NCBI GenBank assembly: GCA_002683735.1
Contig: NYTZ01000016.1
Location: 1 to 8,215 of the forward strand
Direction: 5' to 3'
From: Flavobacteriales bacterium
GTDB taxonomy: Bacteria; Bacteroidota; Bacteroidia; Flavobacteriales; UA16
Length of the DNA stretch: 8,215 nucleotides
In this document: positions 1-5,954 of the stretch, piece after piece
How positions within the stretch are numbered: position 1 is the first letter of the stretch
How the letters are laid out: each line of letters opens with the position of its first letter
Program-made: the position numbers and the translations under genes
The notes under the pieces: model-generated
What the model was told of the DNA's origin: nothing
The model's database searches: none
Seen by the model: only the letters and a program-made list of their open reading frames with translations

Positions 1-191
1 GCGGCGGTTCTCAGCAACTGCAAACCCCCGTTGGCAGCGCGTTGCCGAGAGTTTACGTAGTCACGACTAGTCACTGGCAAAATACCGTAAGAGTCACGAG
101 CCGTCCATGACAGCGTTGGGATCCATCACGAGGGCATCGCGCGCCAACCGCTCGTCGGCGTGAACAAACGCACACCCACTGCAACAACCGA
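1..191. other. Gene-poor left edge beyond a putative junction; no identifiable gene
   Basis: I see no convincing gene here. On the minus strand a short GTG-started frame (219 to 94, 41 codons) overlaps the end of the chimeric frame in another register. It ends in residues resembling an ordinary protein tail (ERLARDALVMDPNAVMDGS), but I recognise no family. The hexamer AGTCAC occurs three times on the plus strand (59-64, 69-74, 92-97), the first two exactly 10 bp apart. Because this stretch lies on the methyltransferase side of the junction near 270-281, it may come from a different locus or genome than the rest of the window. Confidence 0.4.
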
Positions 192-281
192 TTACTTGCC
201 GTGATGACGGCGCGACCACTCGAAGGCGGTGACCGCCGTTGCCGTCGCGGCGTTCAGCGAGTCCAGCCGGCCGGCCATGGG
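192..281 (-). pseudogene. C-terminal fragment of a SpoU/TrmH-family RNA 2'-O-ribose methyltransferase
   Basis: This is the last 30 codons of the chimeric frame, PMAGRLDSLNAATATAVTAFEWSRRHHGK plus the upstream Ala boundary, ending at TAA (194-192). SpoU-family enzymes, such as the 23S rRNA G2251 methyltransferase RlmB, end in a conserved motif 3 of the form 'IPM.G.[VL].SLN[VA].VA....[LF]E..R'. That motif forms part of the knotted S-adenosylmethionine site. Order, spacing and distance to the C-terminus all fit. The catalytic Arg/Asn and the other knot motifs would lie upstream and are absent, so the piece cannot be active. The assignment is from motif recognition alone. Confidence 0.6.
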
Positions 282-464
282 GGCGTACTGATGCGCGCCA
301 TCATGGAGTGCCTTGACGGCGGCTTCCACCAATCCTTGAGGCGGAGGAATGTCCGGGAAACCTTGCGACACATTGACCGCCCCGTGCTGTTGCGCGAGGG
401 CGGACATTTCCGTGAAGATGGTGGTCCCCAGATGGGGCAGCTTGCTCTGCAGCTCCACCGTCAC
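192..464 (-). pseudogene. Chimeric frame: aminotransferase N-terminus joined to SpoU methyltransferase C-terminus
   Basis: The 90-residue frame starts at GTG (464-462), four bases after the infB stop, so its first part is probably the next gene of the same operon. Residues 1 to about 62 match the N-terminus of class I/II PLP-dependent aminotransferases of the methionine/kynurenine aminotransferase group. The marks are SKLPHLGTTIFTEMSALAQQ, then VNVSQGFPD, then HQYAPMAG. Family members are about 380-390 residues and carry the PLP lysine far downstream, so this protein lacks the catalytic lysine and most of the fold. From Pro-Met-Ala-Gly onward the frame no longer reads like an aminotransferase (expected 'G..ALREAIA'). 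It reads DSLNAATATAVTAFEWSRR, the closing motif of SpoU/TrmH RNA methyltransferases. As it stands, neither activity is expected. A true gene fusion is unlikely, because both halves are incomplete. The aminotransferase half is clear; the methyltransferase half rests on a short motif. Confidence 0.75.
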
Positions 465-468
465 GCGA

Positions 469-3231
469 TCAGTCGTCGAGGGTCTGCTTCACTTCGACCT
501 CTTCGTAGGCTTCGATGATGTCGCCCACCTTGATGTCGTTGAATTTCTCCACGTTCAGACCGCATTCCAAGCCCTTCTTGACCTCCTTGGCGTCGTCCTT
601 GAAGCGCTTGAGGGAGCCCAACTCGCCGGTGTAGACCACGATGCCCTCGCGGATCACGCGGATGCCGTGGTTCCGGTGGATGGTGCCGTCGGTCACGAAG
701 CAACCGGCAATTGTGCCCACCTTGGAGATCTTGAAGGTCTCGCGGATCTCGGCCGTACCGGTAATGCGTTCCTCGATCTTGGCGGACAGCAGGCCCTCCA
801 TGGCCTCCTTCATCTCCTCGATGGCCTGGTAGATGATGGAGTACAAGCGGATCTGGATGCCCTCCTTTTCGGCAAGCTTCCGGGCAGTTCCACTTGGGCG
901 GACTTGGAAGCCGATGATGATGGCTTCGGAAGCAGACGCCAGCAGCACGTCGCTTTCGGAGATCTGGCCCACGGCCTTGTGGATGACGTTGACCTGCACT
1001 TTTTCGGTGGTGAGTTTGAGCAGGCTGTCGGCCAAGGCTTCGGTGGAACCGTCCACGTCGCCCTTGATGATGAGGTTGAGCTCCTTGAATTCGCCCACCG
1101 CGATCCGGCGGCCGAGTTCCTCGAGGGTGACCTGCTTTTGCGTCCGGATGCCCTGCTCGCGCTGCAGTTGCTGGCGCTTCTGGGCAATGGTCCGGGCTTC
1201 CCGCTCGCCTTCGAAGATGTGGAATTCGTCACCAGCGTTCGGGGCGCCGTCCAGTCCGAGTACGGAGACCGGGGTGGAGGGGCCGGCTTCCTTCATTGCT
1301 TCGCCGCGCTCGTTGGTCATGGCGCGGACCTTACCGCTATACTGACCGGCGAGCATGGCGTCGCCAACGCGGAGGGTACCGGCGGAGACGATGAGGTTGG
1401 TCACATATCCACGGCCTTTGTCGAGGCTGGATTCAATGATGGTGCCGACCGCGCGCTTCTCCGGGTTGGCCTTGAGCTCGAGCAGTTCAGCTTCGAGGGT
1501 GACCTTCTCCAGCAGCTCGGGGATGCCCATGCCGGTCTTGGCGGAAATCTCCTGGCTTTGTGTCTTGCCGCCCCACTCTTCGACCTGGATGCCCAGCTCG
1601 GCGAGCTCGGTCCGGATTTTGTCGGGGTTGGACTCTTCGCGGTCGCACTTGTTGATGGCGATCAGGAAAGGAATCTCCGCGCTCTGGGCGTGGCTGATGG
1701 CTTCCTTGGTCTGCGGCATGACCGCGTCGTCAGCGGCCACAATGATGATGGCGAGGTCGGTGACCTGTGCACCGCGGGCACGCATGGCCGTAAAGGCCTC
1801 GTGACCCGGTGTGTCGATGAAGGTCATCCGCGCGCCGTCCTCCAGCTCCACGCTGTAGGAACCGATGTGCTGTGTGATGCCGCCGGCTTCACCGTCAATG
1901 ACATTCGTGTTCCGGATGTAGTCGAGCAGGGAGGTCTTTCCGTGGTCGACGTGGCCCATGACGGTTACGATCGGCGGGCGGGAGACGAGGTCGTCATCGC
2001 TGTCCACCTCCACTTCAATGGCCTCCTGGACTTCAGCAGAAACGAAGTCCACACCGTACCCGAATTCTTCGGCAATGATGCCGATGGTTTCCTTATCCAG
2101 ACGCTGGTTGATGGACACCATCATGCCCAGCGACATGCACGCCGAGATGACCTCGTTGACGGAGATGTCCATCATCGTAGCGAGCTCGGAGGCCGTCACG
2201 AATTCGGTCAGTTCCAGCGTGTGGGCTGCCTCCATTTGGGCGAGCTGCTCACGCTCGGCCCGTTCGGCCTTGGCGTCACGCTTGGCACGGCGCGTCTTGG
2301 CGCTGGCTTGGGTCTTCTTTCCCTTGCTGAGGCGGGCCAGCGTTTCCTTAATTTCCTTCTGGATGTCTTTGTCGGAGATTTCCTTACGAGGCGCACCGGT
2401 CACGGTGCGGTCGCGCTTTCCGGCCTGCTTTCCGGCGGCTTCCACGTCGACTTTGGTGATGCGCTTGCGCTTGCGCTTCTCGCCGGCTGTGGTGGGCGTC
2501 TTCTCGACGGGAAGTTCAATCTTACCCACCACTGTTGGGCCTGAGAGCTTCTCGGCCTTGGCGCGCACCACTTCAGCTGCCTCAGGTGTGGGTGCCTCAG
2601 GTTGCTGTTCTTCTGCCTCGGGGGCCGCGGCCTCAGGGGCTGGCACTTCCGGGGCGGCTTTCTGTGCCTCCGGTGCTTCAGCGGGCGCTTCCTTTTGCTT
2701 CGCAGCGGACTTCTTGGTCTTCTTCTTCGGAGCGACGGCGTCGAGGTCCACTTTGCCGACCACCTTGACGGCAGCACCGGCATTGGGTTCTTCTTCAGCG
2801 GGCTTTTCTTCCGCCACCGGCGGCTTGTCCTCTGCAGTCACTTCCGCTTGTGGCTCTGCGACCGGCTCTTCCTTCACAGGTTCGGGCTCGGACTTGGGTT
2901 CCGGCTCGGCGACCGGTGCGGGTGCAGAATCGGGCTCCGAGGCGGGTGCCGGCTCCGATTCGGGCTCTGTCGCAGCCTTCTTCTTGGAATCCACCGCCAC
3001 AGCCTCCATCTCCAGCAGGGTCTTGGACTTCTGCTTGGCCTTTTCCTTGGCGGCCTTCTCGTCGGCAAAGTTGGCGCGGACGAGGGCGTATTGTTCCGGC
3101 TCCAACTTGGTGTTGGGCTTGCGTTCGATTTCGATGCCTTTGGAGGCAAGGAATTCGACAATGGTGTCCAACCCGAGGTTGAATTCGCGGGCGGCTTTGC
3201 TCAGGCGTACCGGTTTGGAGACTTCAGACAT
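469..3231 (-). CDS. infB: Translation initiation factor IF-2
   Basis: The 920-residue GTPase places initiator fMet-tRNA on the 30S subunit and promotes subunit joining. Domains in order: an N-terminal IF2_N module (about residues 7-55, [20 protein letters not shown]); a long low-complexity linker rich in Glu, Pro, Ala and Lys (about 75-330); a second IF2_N-like region (about 338-398); the G domain with G1 GHVDHGKT (about 426), G2 GGITQHIG (450), G3 DTPGHEAF (473), G4 NKCD (527) and G5 SAK (563); then the beta-barrel, IF2-D3 and C-terminal fMet-tRNA-binding domains. All GTP-binding motifs are intact and the protein is full length. The G4 motif NKCD has Cys where many IF-2 proteins have a hydrophobic residue, which is compatible with function. 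The linker carries two related segments, VVGKVDLD (about 157) and VVGKIELP (about 234). The ATG at 3231 directly precedes the IF2_N module, and no Shine-Dalgarno sequence is visible before it. It lies 51 bp downstream of nusA in the same operon. Confidence 0.98.
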   Translation of the reverse strand: MSEVSKPVRLSKAAREFNLGLDTIVEFLASKGIEIERKPNTKLEPEQYALVRANFADEKAAKEKAKQKSKTLLEMEAVAVDSKKKAATEPESEPAPASEPDSAPAPVAEPEPKSEPEPVKEEPVAEPQAEVTAEDKPPVAEEKPAEEEPNAGAAVKVVGKVDLDAVAPKKKTKKSAAKQKEAPAEAPEAQKAAPEVPAPEAAAPEAEEQQPEAPTPEAAEVVRAKAEKLSGPTVVGKIELPVEKTPTTAGEKRKRKRITKVDVEAAGKQAGKRDRTVTGAPRKEISDKDIQKEIKETLARLSKGKKTQASAKTRRAKRDAKAERAEREQLAQMEAAHTLELTEFVTASELATMMDISVNEVISACMSLGMMVSINQRLDKETIGIIAEEFGYGVDFVSAEVQEAIEVEVDSDDDLVSRPPIVTVMGHVDHGKTSLLDYIRNTNVIDGEAGGITQHIGSYSVELEDGARMTFIDTPGHEAFTAMRARGAQVTDLAIIIVAADDAVMPQTKEAISHAQSAEIPFLIAINKCDREESNPDKIRTELAELGIQVEEWGGKTQSQEISAKTGMGIPELLEKVTLEAELLELKANPEKRAVGTIIESSLDKGRGYVTNLIVSAGTLRVGDAMLAGQYSGKVRAMTNERGEAMKEAGPSTPVSVLGLDGAPNAGDEFHIFEGEREARTIAQKRQQLQREQGIRTQKQVTLEELGRRIAVGEFKELNLIIKGDVDGSTEALADSLLKLTTEKVQVNVIHKAVGQISESDVLLASASEAIIIGFQVRPSGTARKLAEKEGIQIRLYSIIYQAIEEMKEAMEGLLSAKIEERITGTAEIRETFKISKVGTIAGCFVTDGTIHRNHGIRVIREGIVVYTGELGSLKRFKDDAKEVKKGLECGLNVEKFNDIKVGDIIEAYEEVEVKQTLDD

Positions 3232-3282
3232 GTGTGGGGTGCCGAGGTGGGGAGTTAGAGTTGAACGGGGCGTGGAGGCGGG

Positions 3283-4515
3283 TCAGGCGTCGAATTCGGC
3301 CTTCAGGATGTTGACCACATCTTCAATGGTCTCGACTTCGAGGTCGGTCCGGTTGGCCAAGTCCTCCACGGTCAGGTTCAACACGCTCCGTGCGGTGTCG
3401 CAACCAATTTTCTCCAGCTCTTCAATGATCCAAGCTTCGATTTCGTCAGCGAACTCCTTGAGTTCGACGTCGTCGATTTCCGTCTCGCCTTCACGGTAGA
3501 CGTCAATTTCATAGCCGGTCAGCTTGCCGGCGAGCTTGATGTTGTGTCCGCCCTTGCCGATGGCGAGGGAAACCTGGTCGGGTTGGAGGTAAACTTCAGC
3601 GCGCTCTCCTTTGATGGTGATTGAGGAAATCTTGGCCGGGCTCAGGGCACGGGCGATGAGCAACTGTTCGTTGGCCGTGTAGTTGATCACGTCGATGTTC
3701 TCGTTTTTGAGTTCGCGAACGATGCCATGGATGCGGGAGCCTTTCATGCCGACGCAAGCGCCCACCGGGTCGACGCGGTCGTCATAGGATTCCACGGCCA
3801 CCTTGGCGCGGTCGCCAGGAGCGCGAACCACCTTCTTGATGGTGATCAGGCCGTCGTAGATCTCCGGCACCTCCTGCTCGAACAGGCGGGCGAGGAACTC
3901 AGGAGCGGTGCGGGAAAGGATGATCCGCGGGTTGTTGTTGCGGATGTCCACCTCGGCGACCACGGCGCGTACGGCATCTCCCTTGCGGAAGAAGTCGCCC
4001 GGAATCTGCTGGTCTCGGGGCATGATCAGTTCGTTGTCGTCGTCGTCGACGAGTAGGATTTCGCGCTTCCAGATCTGGTACACTTCGGCGGAGATGATCT
4101 CACCGACGCGGTCCTTGTACTTGCGGTACAGGGCGTCCTTCTCCAGTTCCATCACCTTGCCGGCGAGGTTTTGGCGCATAGACAATACGTTGCGGCGGCC
4201 AAAGTCGGCCAGCTTGATTTCCTCGGAGACTTCCTCGCCGACCTCGAAGTCGTCCTCGATCTTGAGGGCATCGGCCAAGGCGATTTCCGCCACCGGATCC
4301 TCGACCTCACCGTCCTCGACGATCTCGCGGTTATGCCAAATCTCGAGGTCGCCCTTCTCAGGGTTGATGATGATGTCGAAGTTGTCGTCCGAGCCGTACT
4401 TCTTGATGATCATATTGCGGAACACCTCTTCGAGGATGCCCATCATCGTCTCGCGGTCGATGCTCTTCAATTCCTTGAACTCCCGGAAGGAGTCGATCAG
4501 GTTCACCGTATCCAT
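3283..4515 (-). CDS. nusA: Transcription termination/antitermination protein NusA
   Basis: The 410-residue RNA-polymerase-associated factor modulates pausing, intrinsic termination and antitermination. Domains: an N-terminal polymerase-binding domain (about 1-125, opening with LIDSFREFKELKSIDRETMM); an S1 domain (about 135-200, with VGEIISAEVYQ and ILSRTAPEFL at its end); KH1 with the loop GMKG (256-259) in VGACVGMKGSRI; KH2 with the loop GKGG (320-323) in LAIGKGGHNIKLAGKLTG; and a short acidic tail with one helix-hairpin-helix-like segment (about 368-408, TARSVLNLTVEDLANRTDL). The two acidic repeats of the roughly 495-residue E. coli protein are not both present, as is usual outside the proteobacteria. 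The ATG at 4515-4513 overlaps the rimP stop by one base, which implies translational coupling. NusA is known to autoregulate this operon in E. coli; whether it does so here is inference. Confidence 0.98.
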   Translation of the reverse strand: MDTVNLIDSFREFKELKSIDRETMMGILEEVFRNMIIKKYGSDDNFDIIINPEKGDLEIWHNREIVEDGEVEDPVAEIALADALKIEDDFEVGEEVSEEIKLADFGRRNVLSMRQNLAGKVMELEKDALYRKYKDRVGEIISAEVYQIWKREILLVDDDDNELIMPRDQQIPGDFFRKGDAVRAVVAEVDIRNNNPRIILSRTAPEFLARLFEQEVPEIYDGLITIKKVVRAPGDRAKVAVESYDDRVDPVGACVGMKGSRIHGIVRELKNENIDVINYTANEQLLIARALSPAKISSITIKGERAEVYLQPDQVSLAIGKGGHNIKLAGKLTGYEIDVYREGETEIDDVELKEFADEIEAWIIEELEKIGCDTARSVLNLTVEDLANRTDLEVETIEDVVNILKAEFDA

Positions 4516-4985
4516 TATTGCTTGAATGAAATCTTGACTTTGGTGGTGGCGATGCTATCCCAGGCCAATTCGTGCCGGTCTGTCACCCACTCTTTGGCCT
4601 TCCGGCCTTCGATTCTGCGTTTCTCTTTGTGCTCCACGACGATGCCGTCGTCCCCTGCTTCGGTCAACATGCCTTCCAAGCTGTGCCCGTCATGCAATTG
4701 CACCTTGACCTGACGGCCAACATTCTTGTCGTATTGGGGCCGAATCTTCAGGGGCTGGTCCAGTCCCGGGGTCGAAACCTGCAATGCGAAATCCTGAACG
4801 TCACGGTCCAGTCGGTCTTCGATCAACCTGGAAATCTGCACACATCGTGAAATGGGCATGCCTTCCGGAGCGTCCACCAGCACACGGATGTCTGCGCCTT
4901 CGGAGACGGTCACGTCCACGAGGAAACCGCCCGTTTCGGACAGGTACTCCTCGACCCAATTGCGGATGGTGGCGTTGTCAATCAT
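4515..4985 (-). CDS. rimP: Ribosome maturation factor RimP
   Basis: The 156-residue cytoplasmic protein is needed for late maturation of the 30S subunit. The RimP signature is present: an N-terminal alpha/beta domain with LVDVTVSEGADIRVLVDAPEG (about 22-42, shown in part), CVQISRLIEDRLD (48-60), the family hallmark VSTPGLDQPL (70-79), and a C-terminal SH3-like barrel ending TTKVKISFKQ. I chose the ATG at 4985-4983 because the protein then begins directly with the conserved first helix (MIDNATIRNWVEEYL) and has the usual family length. The frame stays open further upstream. An in-frame ATG at 5045 would add 20 residues (MEKGGPQAPLLFPTPCRPDH) with no family match, translated across the leader hairpin. 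No Shine-Dalgarno sequence precedes 4985. It is the first gene of the rimP-nusA-infB operon and is divergent from the AlbA_2 gene. Confidence 0.95.
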   Translation of the reverse strand: MIDNATIRNWVEEYLSETGGFLVDVTVSEGADIRVLVDAPEGMPISRCVQISRLIEDRLDRDVQDFALQVSTPGLDQPLKIRPQYDKNVGRQVKVQLHDGHSLEGMLTEAGDDGIVVEHKEKRRIEGRKAKEWVTDRHELAWDSIATTKVKISFKQ

Positions 4986-5010
4986 GTGGTCTGGTCGGCA
5001 AGGGGTGGGA

Positions 5011-5038
5011 AAAAGAAGGGGGGCTTGCGGCCCCCCTT
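5011..5038 (-). terminator. Intrinsic-terminator-like hairpin in the rimP leader (candidate attenuator)
   Basis: Read on the minus strand, the stem AAGGGGGGC (5038-5030) and its partner GCCCCCCTT (5024-5016) flank a five-base loop. One C (5015) and a run of five T (5014-5010) follow. A 9-bp stem with seven G-C pairs plus a T-run is the standard form of a Rho-independent terminator. It acts on transcription moving toward rimP, ending about 25 bases before the rimP start. On the plus strand the hairpin is followed only by TTTCTCC, a poorer terminator. No complete minus-strand gene lies just upstream for it to terminate, so a leader attenuator is the simplest reading. The structure is seen directly; the function is inferred. 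Confidence 0.65.
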
Positions 5039-5066
5039 TCTCCATGTCAACCCTTCGCTGACAGTG

Positions 5067-5074
5067 CGAAAGTA
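5067..5074 (-). promoter_or_regulatory. Possible -7 promoter box for the rimP-nusA-infB operon
   Basis: On the minus strand the octamer TACTTTCG matches the Bacteroidota primary sigma factor -7 box (TAnnTTTG) at all but one informative position. A start site about 7 bases downstream would give a leader of about 75 nt before the rimP ATG, and this would include the whole hairpin at 5011-5038. I find no convincing -33 TTG about 19-21 bp upstream, so this is only a candidate. Confidence 0.25.
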
Positions 5075-5133
5075 GGCAAAATCCCGTGGACTCTGCATGT
5101 TTCCGATGACAGGGCCACGCCATCTTTGTCGGC

Positions 5134-5898
5134 ATGTCGCACATCCTTCGAATGATTGCGGAAGGGGAGCACCAACAGCAAGACTTCAAAACCCGCATCG
5201 ACGACAGCCGCAAGATTGCGCGGACGTTGGTGGCGTTTGCCAACTCCGATGGTGGGCGCCTGTTGATCGGGGTCAAGGACAATGGCACGGTCAGCGGCGT
5301 TCGGGTGGACGAAGAGCTCCACATGGTAGAAGCGGCAGCGGAGCTCTATTGCAAGCCTATGATTGAGTTTCGGAGTCAAGTCTGGAAGGCTGATGTGCGC
5401 AGCGTGCTTGAGGTGGTGGTGGAACCTTCCCGATGCCGTCCACACCGCAGCGAGGACGAAGTGGGCCAGTGGAACGCCTACCTCAGACTTGAAGACGAAA
5501 ACATCCGGGCCAATGCCGTCCTGTCCCGATGCTGGGACCACCGTTTTCGGGCGGACCGTCCTCCATTCGAATACGACCGCAACGTGGGGCGGCTCTTCCG
5601 CAGCTGGCGGAACGGAAAGCTGATTGGGTTCCGTCAAATCATGCGCACGGTGCGTCGCCCGCCTGCAGCGACAGAGGACTTGCTGGCTTTGTTGGTGGGG
5701 TGGGGCATTGTGGAAATGGTGCTCGGCGACCGCAACTTCATGTACGGCTTGGCCGATGAGCAGGCCCTTGAAAACCTCGAGACGAAGGGGCCAGCCTTGT
5801 TCGACCTGTCCGTTTTGCCGCCGTCGCCCAGGGTCCGTCGATTGAAGCCCAAGGGAGCTCGCCCTGTCGAGGCCCGTGCCTTGCCGCCGGATGTCTGA
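5134..5898 (+). CDS. AlbA_2 (Schlafen-type) domain protein, putative nucleic-acid binding
   Basis: The 254-residue soluble protein has no signal peptide. Residues about 11-75 form an AlbA_2 domain: the entry motif GEHQQQDFK (11-19), the helix KIARTLVAFANSDGG (27-41), the strand LLIGVKDNG (43-51) and a helix around HMVEAAAELYCKP (63-75). This fold occurs in Schlafen proteins and in many bacterial proteins annotated as 'ATP-binding' or 'putative DNA-binding'. Residues about 150-206 look like a winged helix (NVGRLFRSWRNGKLIGF to TEDLLALLVGWGIVEMV, then a GDRNFMYGL wing). The tail from about 225 is basic and Pro/Arg-rich. No large C-terminal ATPase module follows, so this is a short stand-alone form. 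The ATG at 5134 lies just before the conserved MIAEGEHQ segment; an ATG at 5152 is a possible alternative. It is divergent from rimP and lies 56 bp ahead of the porZ-like gene. Target and function are unknown. Confidence 0.85.
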   Translation: MSHILRMIAEGEHQQQDFKTRIDDSRKIARTLVAFANSDGGRLLIGVKDNGTVSGVRVDEELHMVEAAAELYCKPMIEFRSQVWKADVRSVLEVVVEPSRCRPHRSEDEVGQWNAYLRLEDENIRANAVLSRCWDHRFRADRPPFEYDRNVGRLFRSWRNGKLIGFRQIMRTVRRPPAATEDLLALLVGWGIVEMVLGDRNFMYGLADEQALENLETKGPALFDLSVLPPSPRVRRLKPKGARPVEARALPPDV

Positions 5899-5954
5899 CC
5901 TTCGCACAACAATTGATGGTTTTCCGCGTCTGCATCTCGATTCACGCCCACATC
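5899..5954. other. Short gap between the AlbA_2 and porZ-like genes
   Basis: These 56 bp show no hairpin, no clear TAnnTTTG box and no Shine-Dalgarno sequence. The two plus-strand genes could therefore be co-transcribed, although this is not shown. The porZ-like frame is open back through this gap, with an alternative ATG at 5916. That start would put about 13 extra residues before the signal peptide. Confidence 0.4.

Larger units (their letters stand above)
4986..5133. promoter_or_regulatory. Divergent intergenic region between rimP and the AlbA_2 gene
   Basis: These 148 bp should contain the promoters for both directions and the leader of the rimP operon. It holds a strong hairpin (separate entry) and weak promoter-like boxes. 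I looked for a tRNA upstream of rimP, as in the E. coli metY-rimP arrangement, and found no cloverleaf. For the plus-strand gene, CATCTTTG (5121-5128) is one base off the Bacteroidota -7 box TAnnTTTG. However, it lies only five bases before the ATG, which would leave an almost leaderless mRNA, and no clear -33 TTG accompanies it. Confidence 0.45.

Noticed and set aside
192..464. The chimeric frame as a genuine bifunctional or small novel protein
   Set aside because: Both halves are incomplete pieces of known enzyme families without their catalytic residues, joined exactly at a shared motif. A rearrangement or an artefact explains it better.
349..2544. A 731-codon open frame on the plus strand, antisense to infB
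   Set aside because: It lies wholly across infB and part of the chimeric frame, has a His/Asp/Leu/Gly-rich composition typical of the opposite strand of a GC-rich gene, and shows no family motif. infB on the other strand is beyond doubt.
1958..3499. A 513-codon open frame on the plus strand, Ser/Ala-rich
   Set aside because: It is the antisense of the infB Glu/Pro/Ala linker (Ser/Gly runs arise from those codons) and runs into nusA. There is no independent evidence of coding.
5045..5050. TTGACA on the minus strand, a sigma-70-like -35 hexamer ahead of rimP
   Set aside because: The matching -10 position falls inside the G/C-rich hairpin and has no TATAAT-like sequence. Bacteroidota do not generally use this promoter type.
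4986..5133. Possible tRNA or riboswitch ahead of rimP
   Set aside because: Apart from the single hairpin I find no cloverleaf arms, TTC-type T-loop or multi-stem structure in the 148 bp.
5047..5907. A 286-codon minus-strand frame upstream of rimP, which could have explained the leader terminator
   Set aside because: It is the complement of the AlbA_2 gene, with no recognisable domain and a His/Pro/Arg-rich composition. The plus-strand protein has clear domain motifs.
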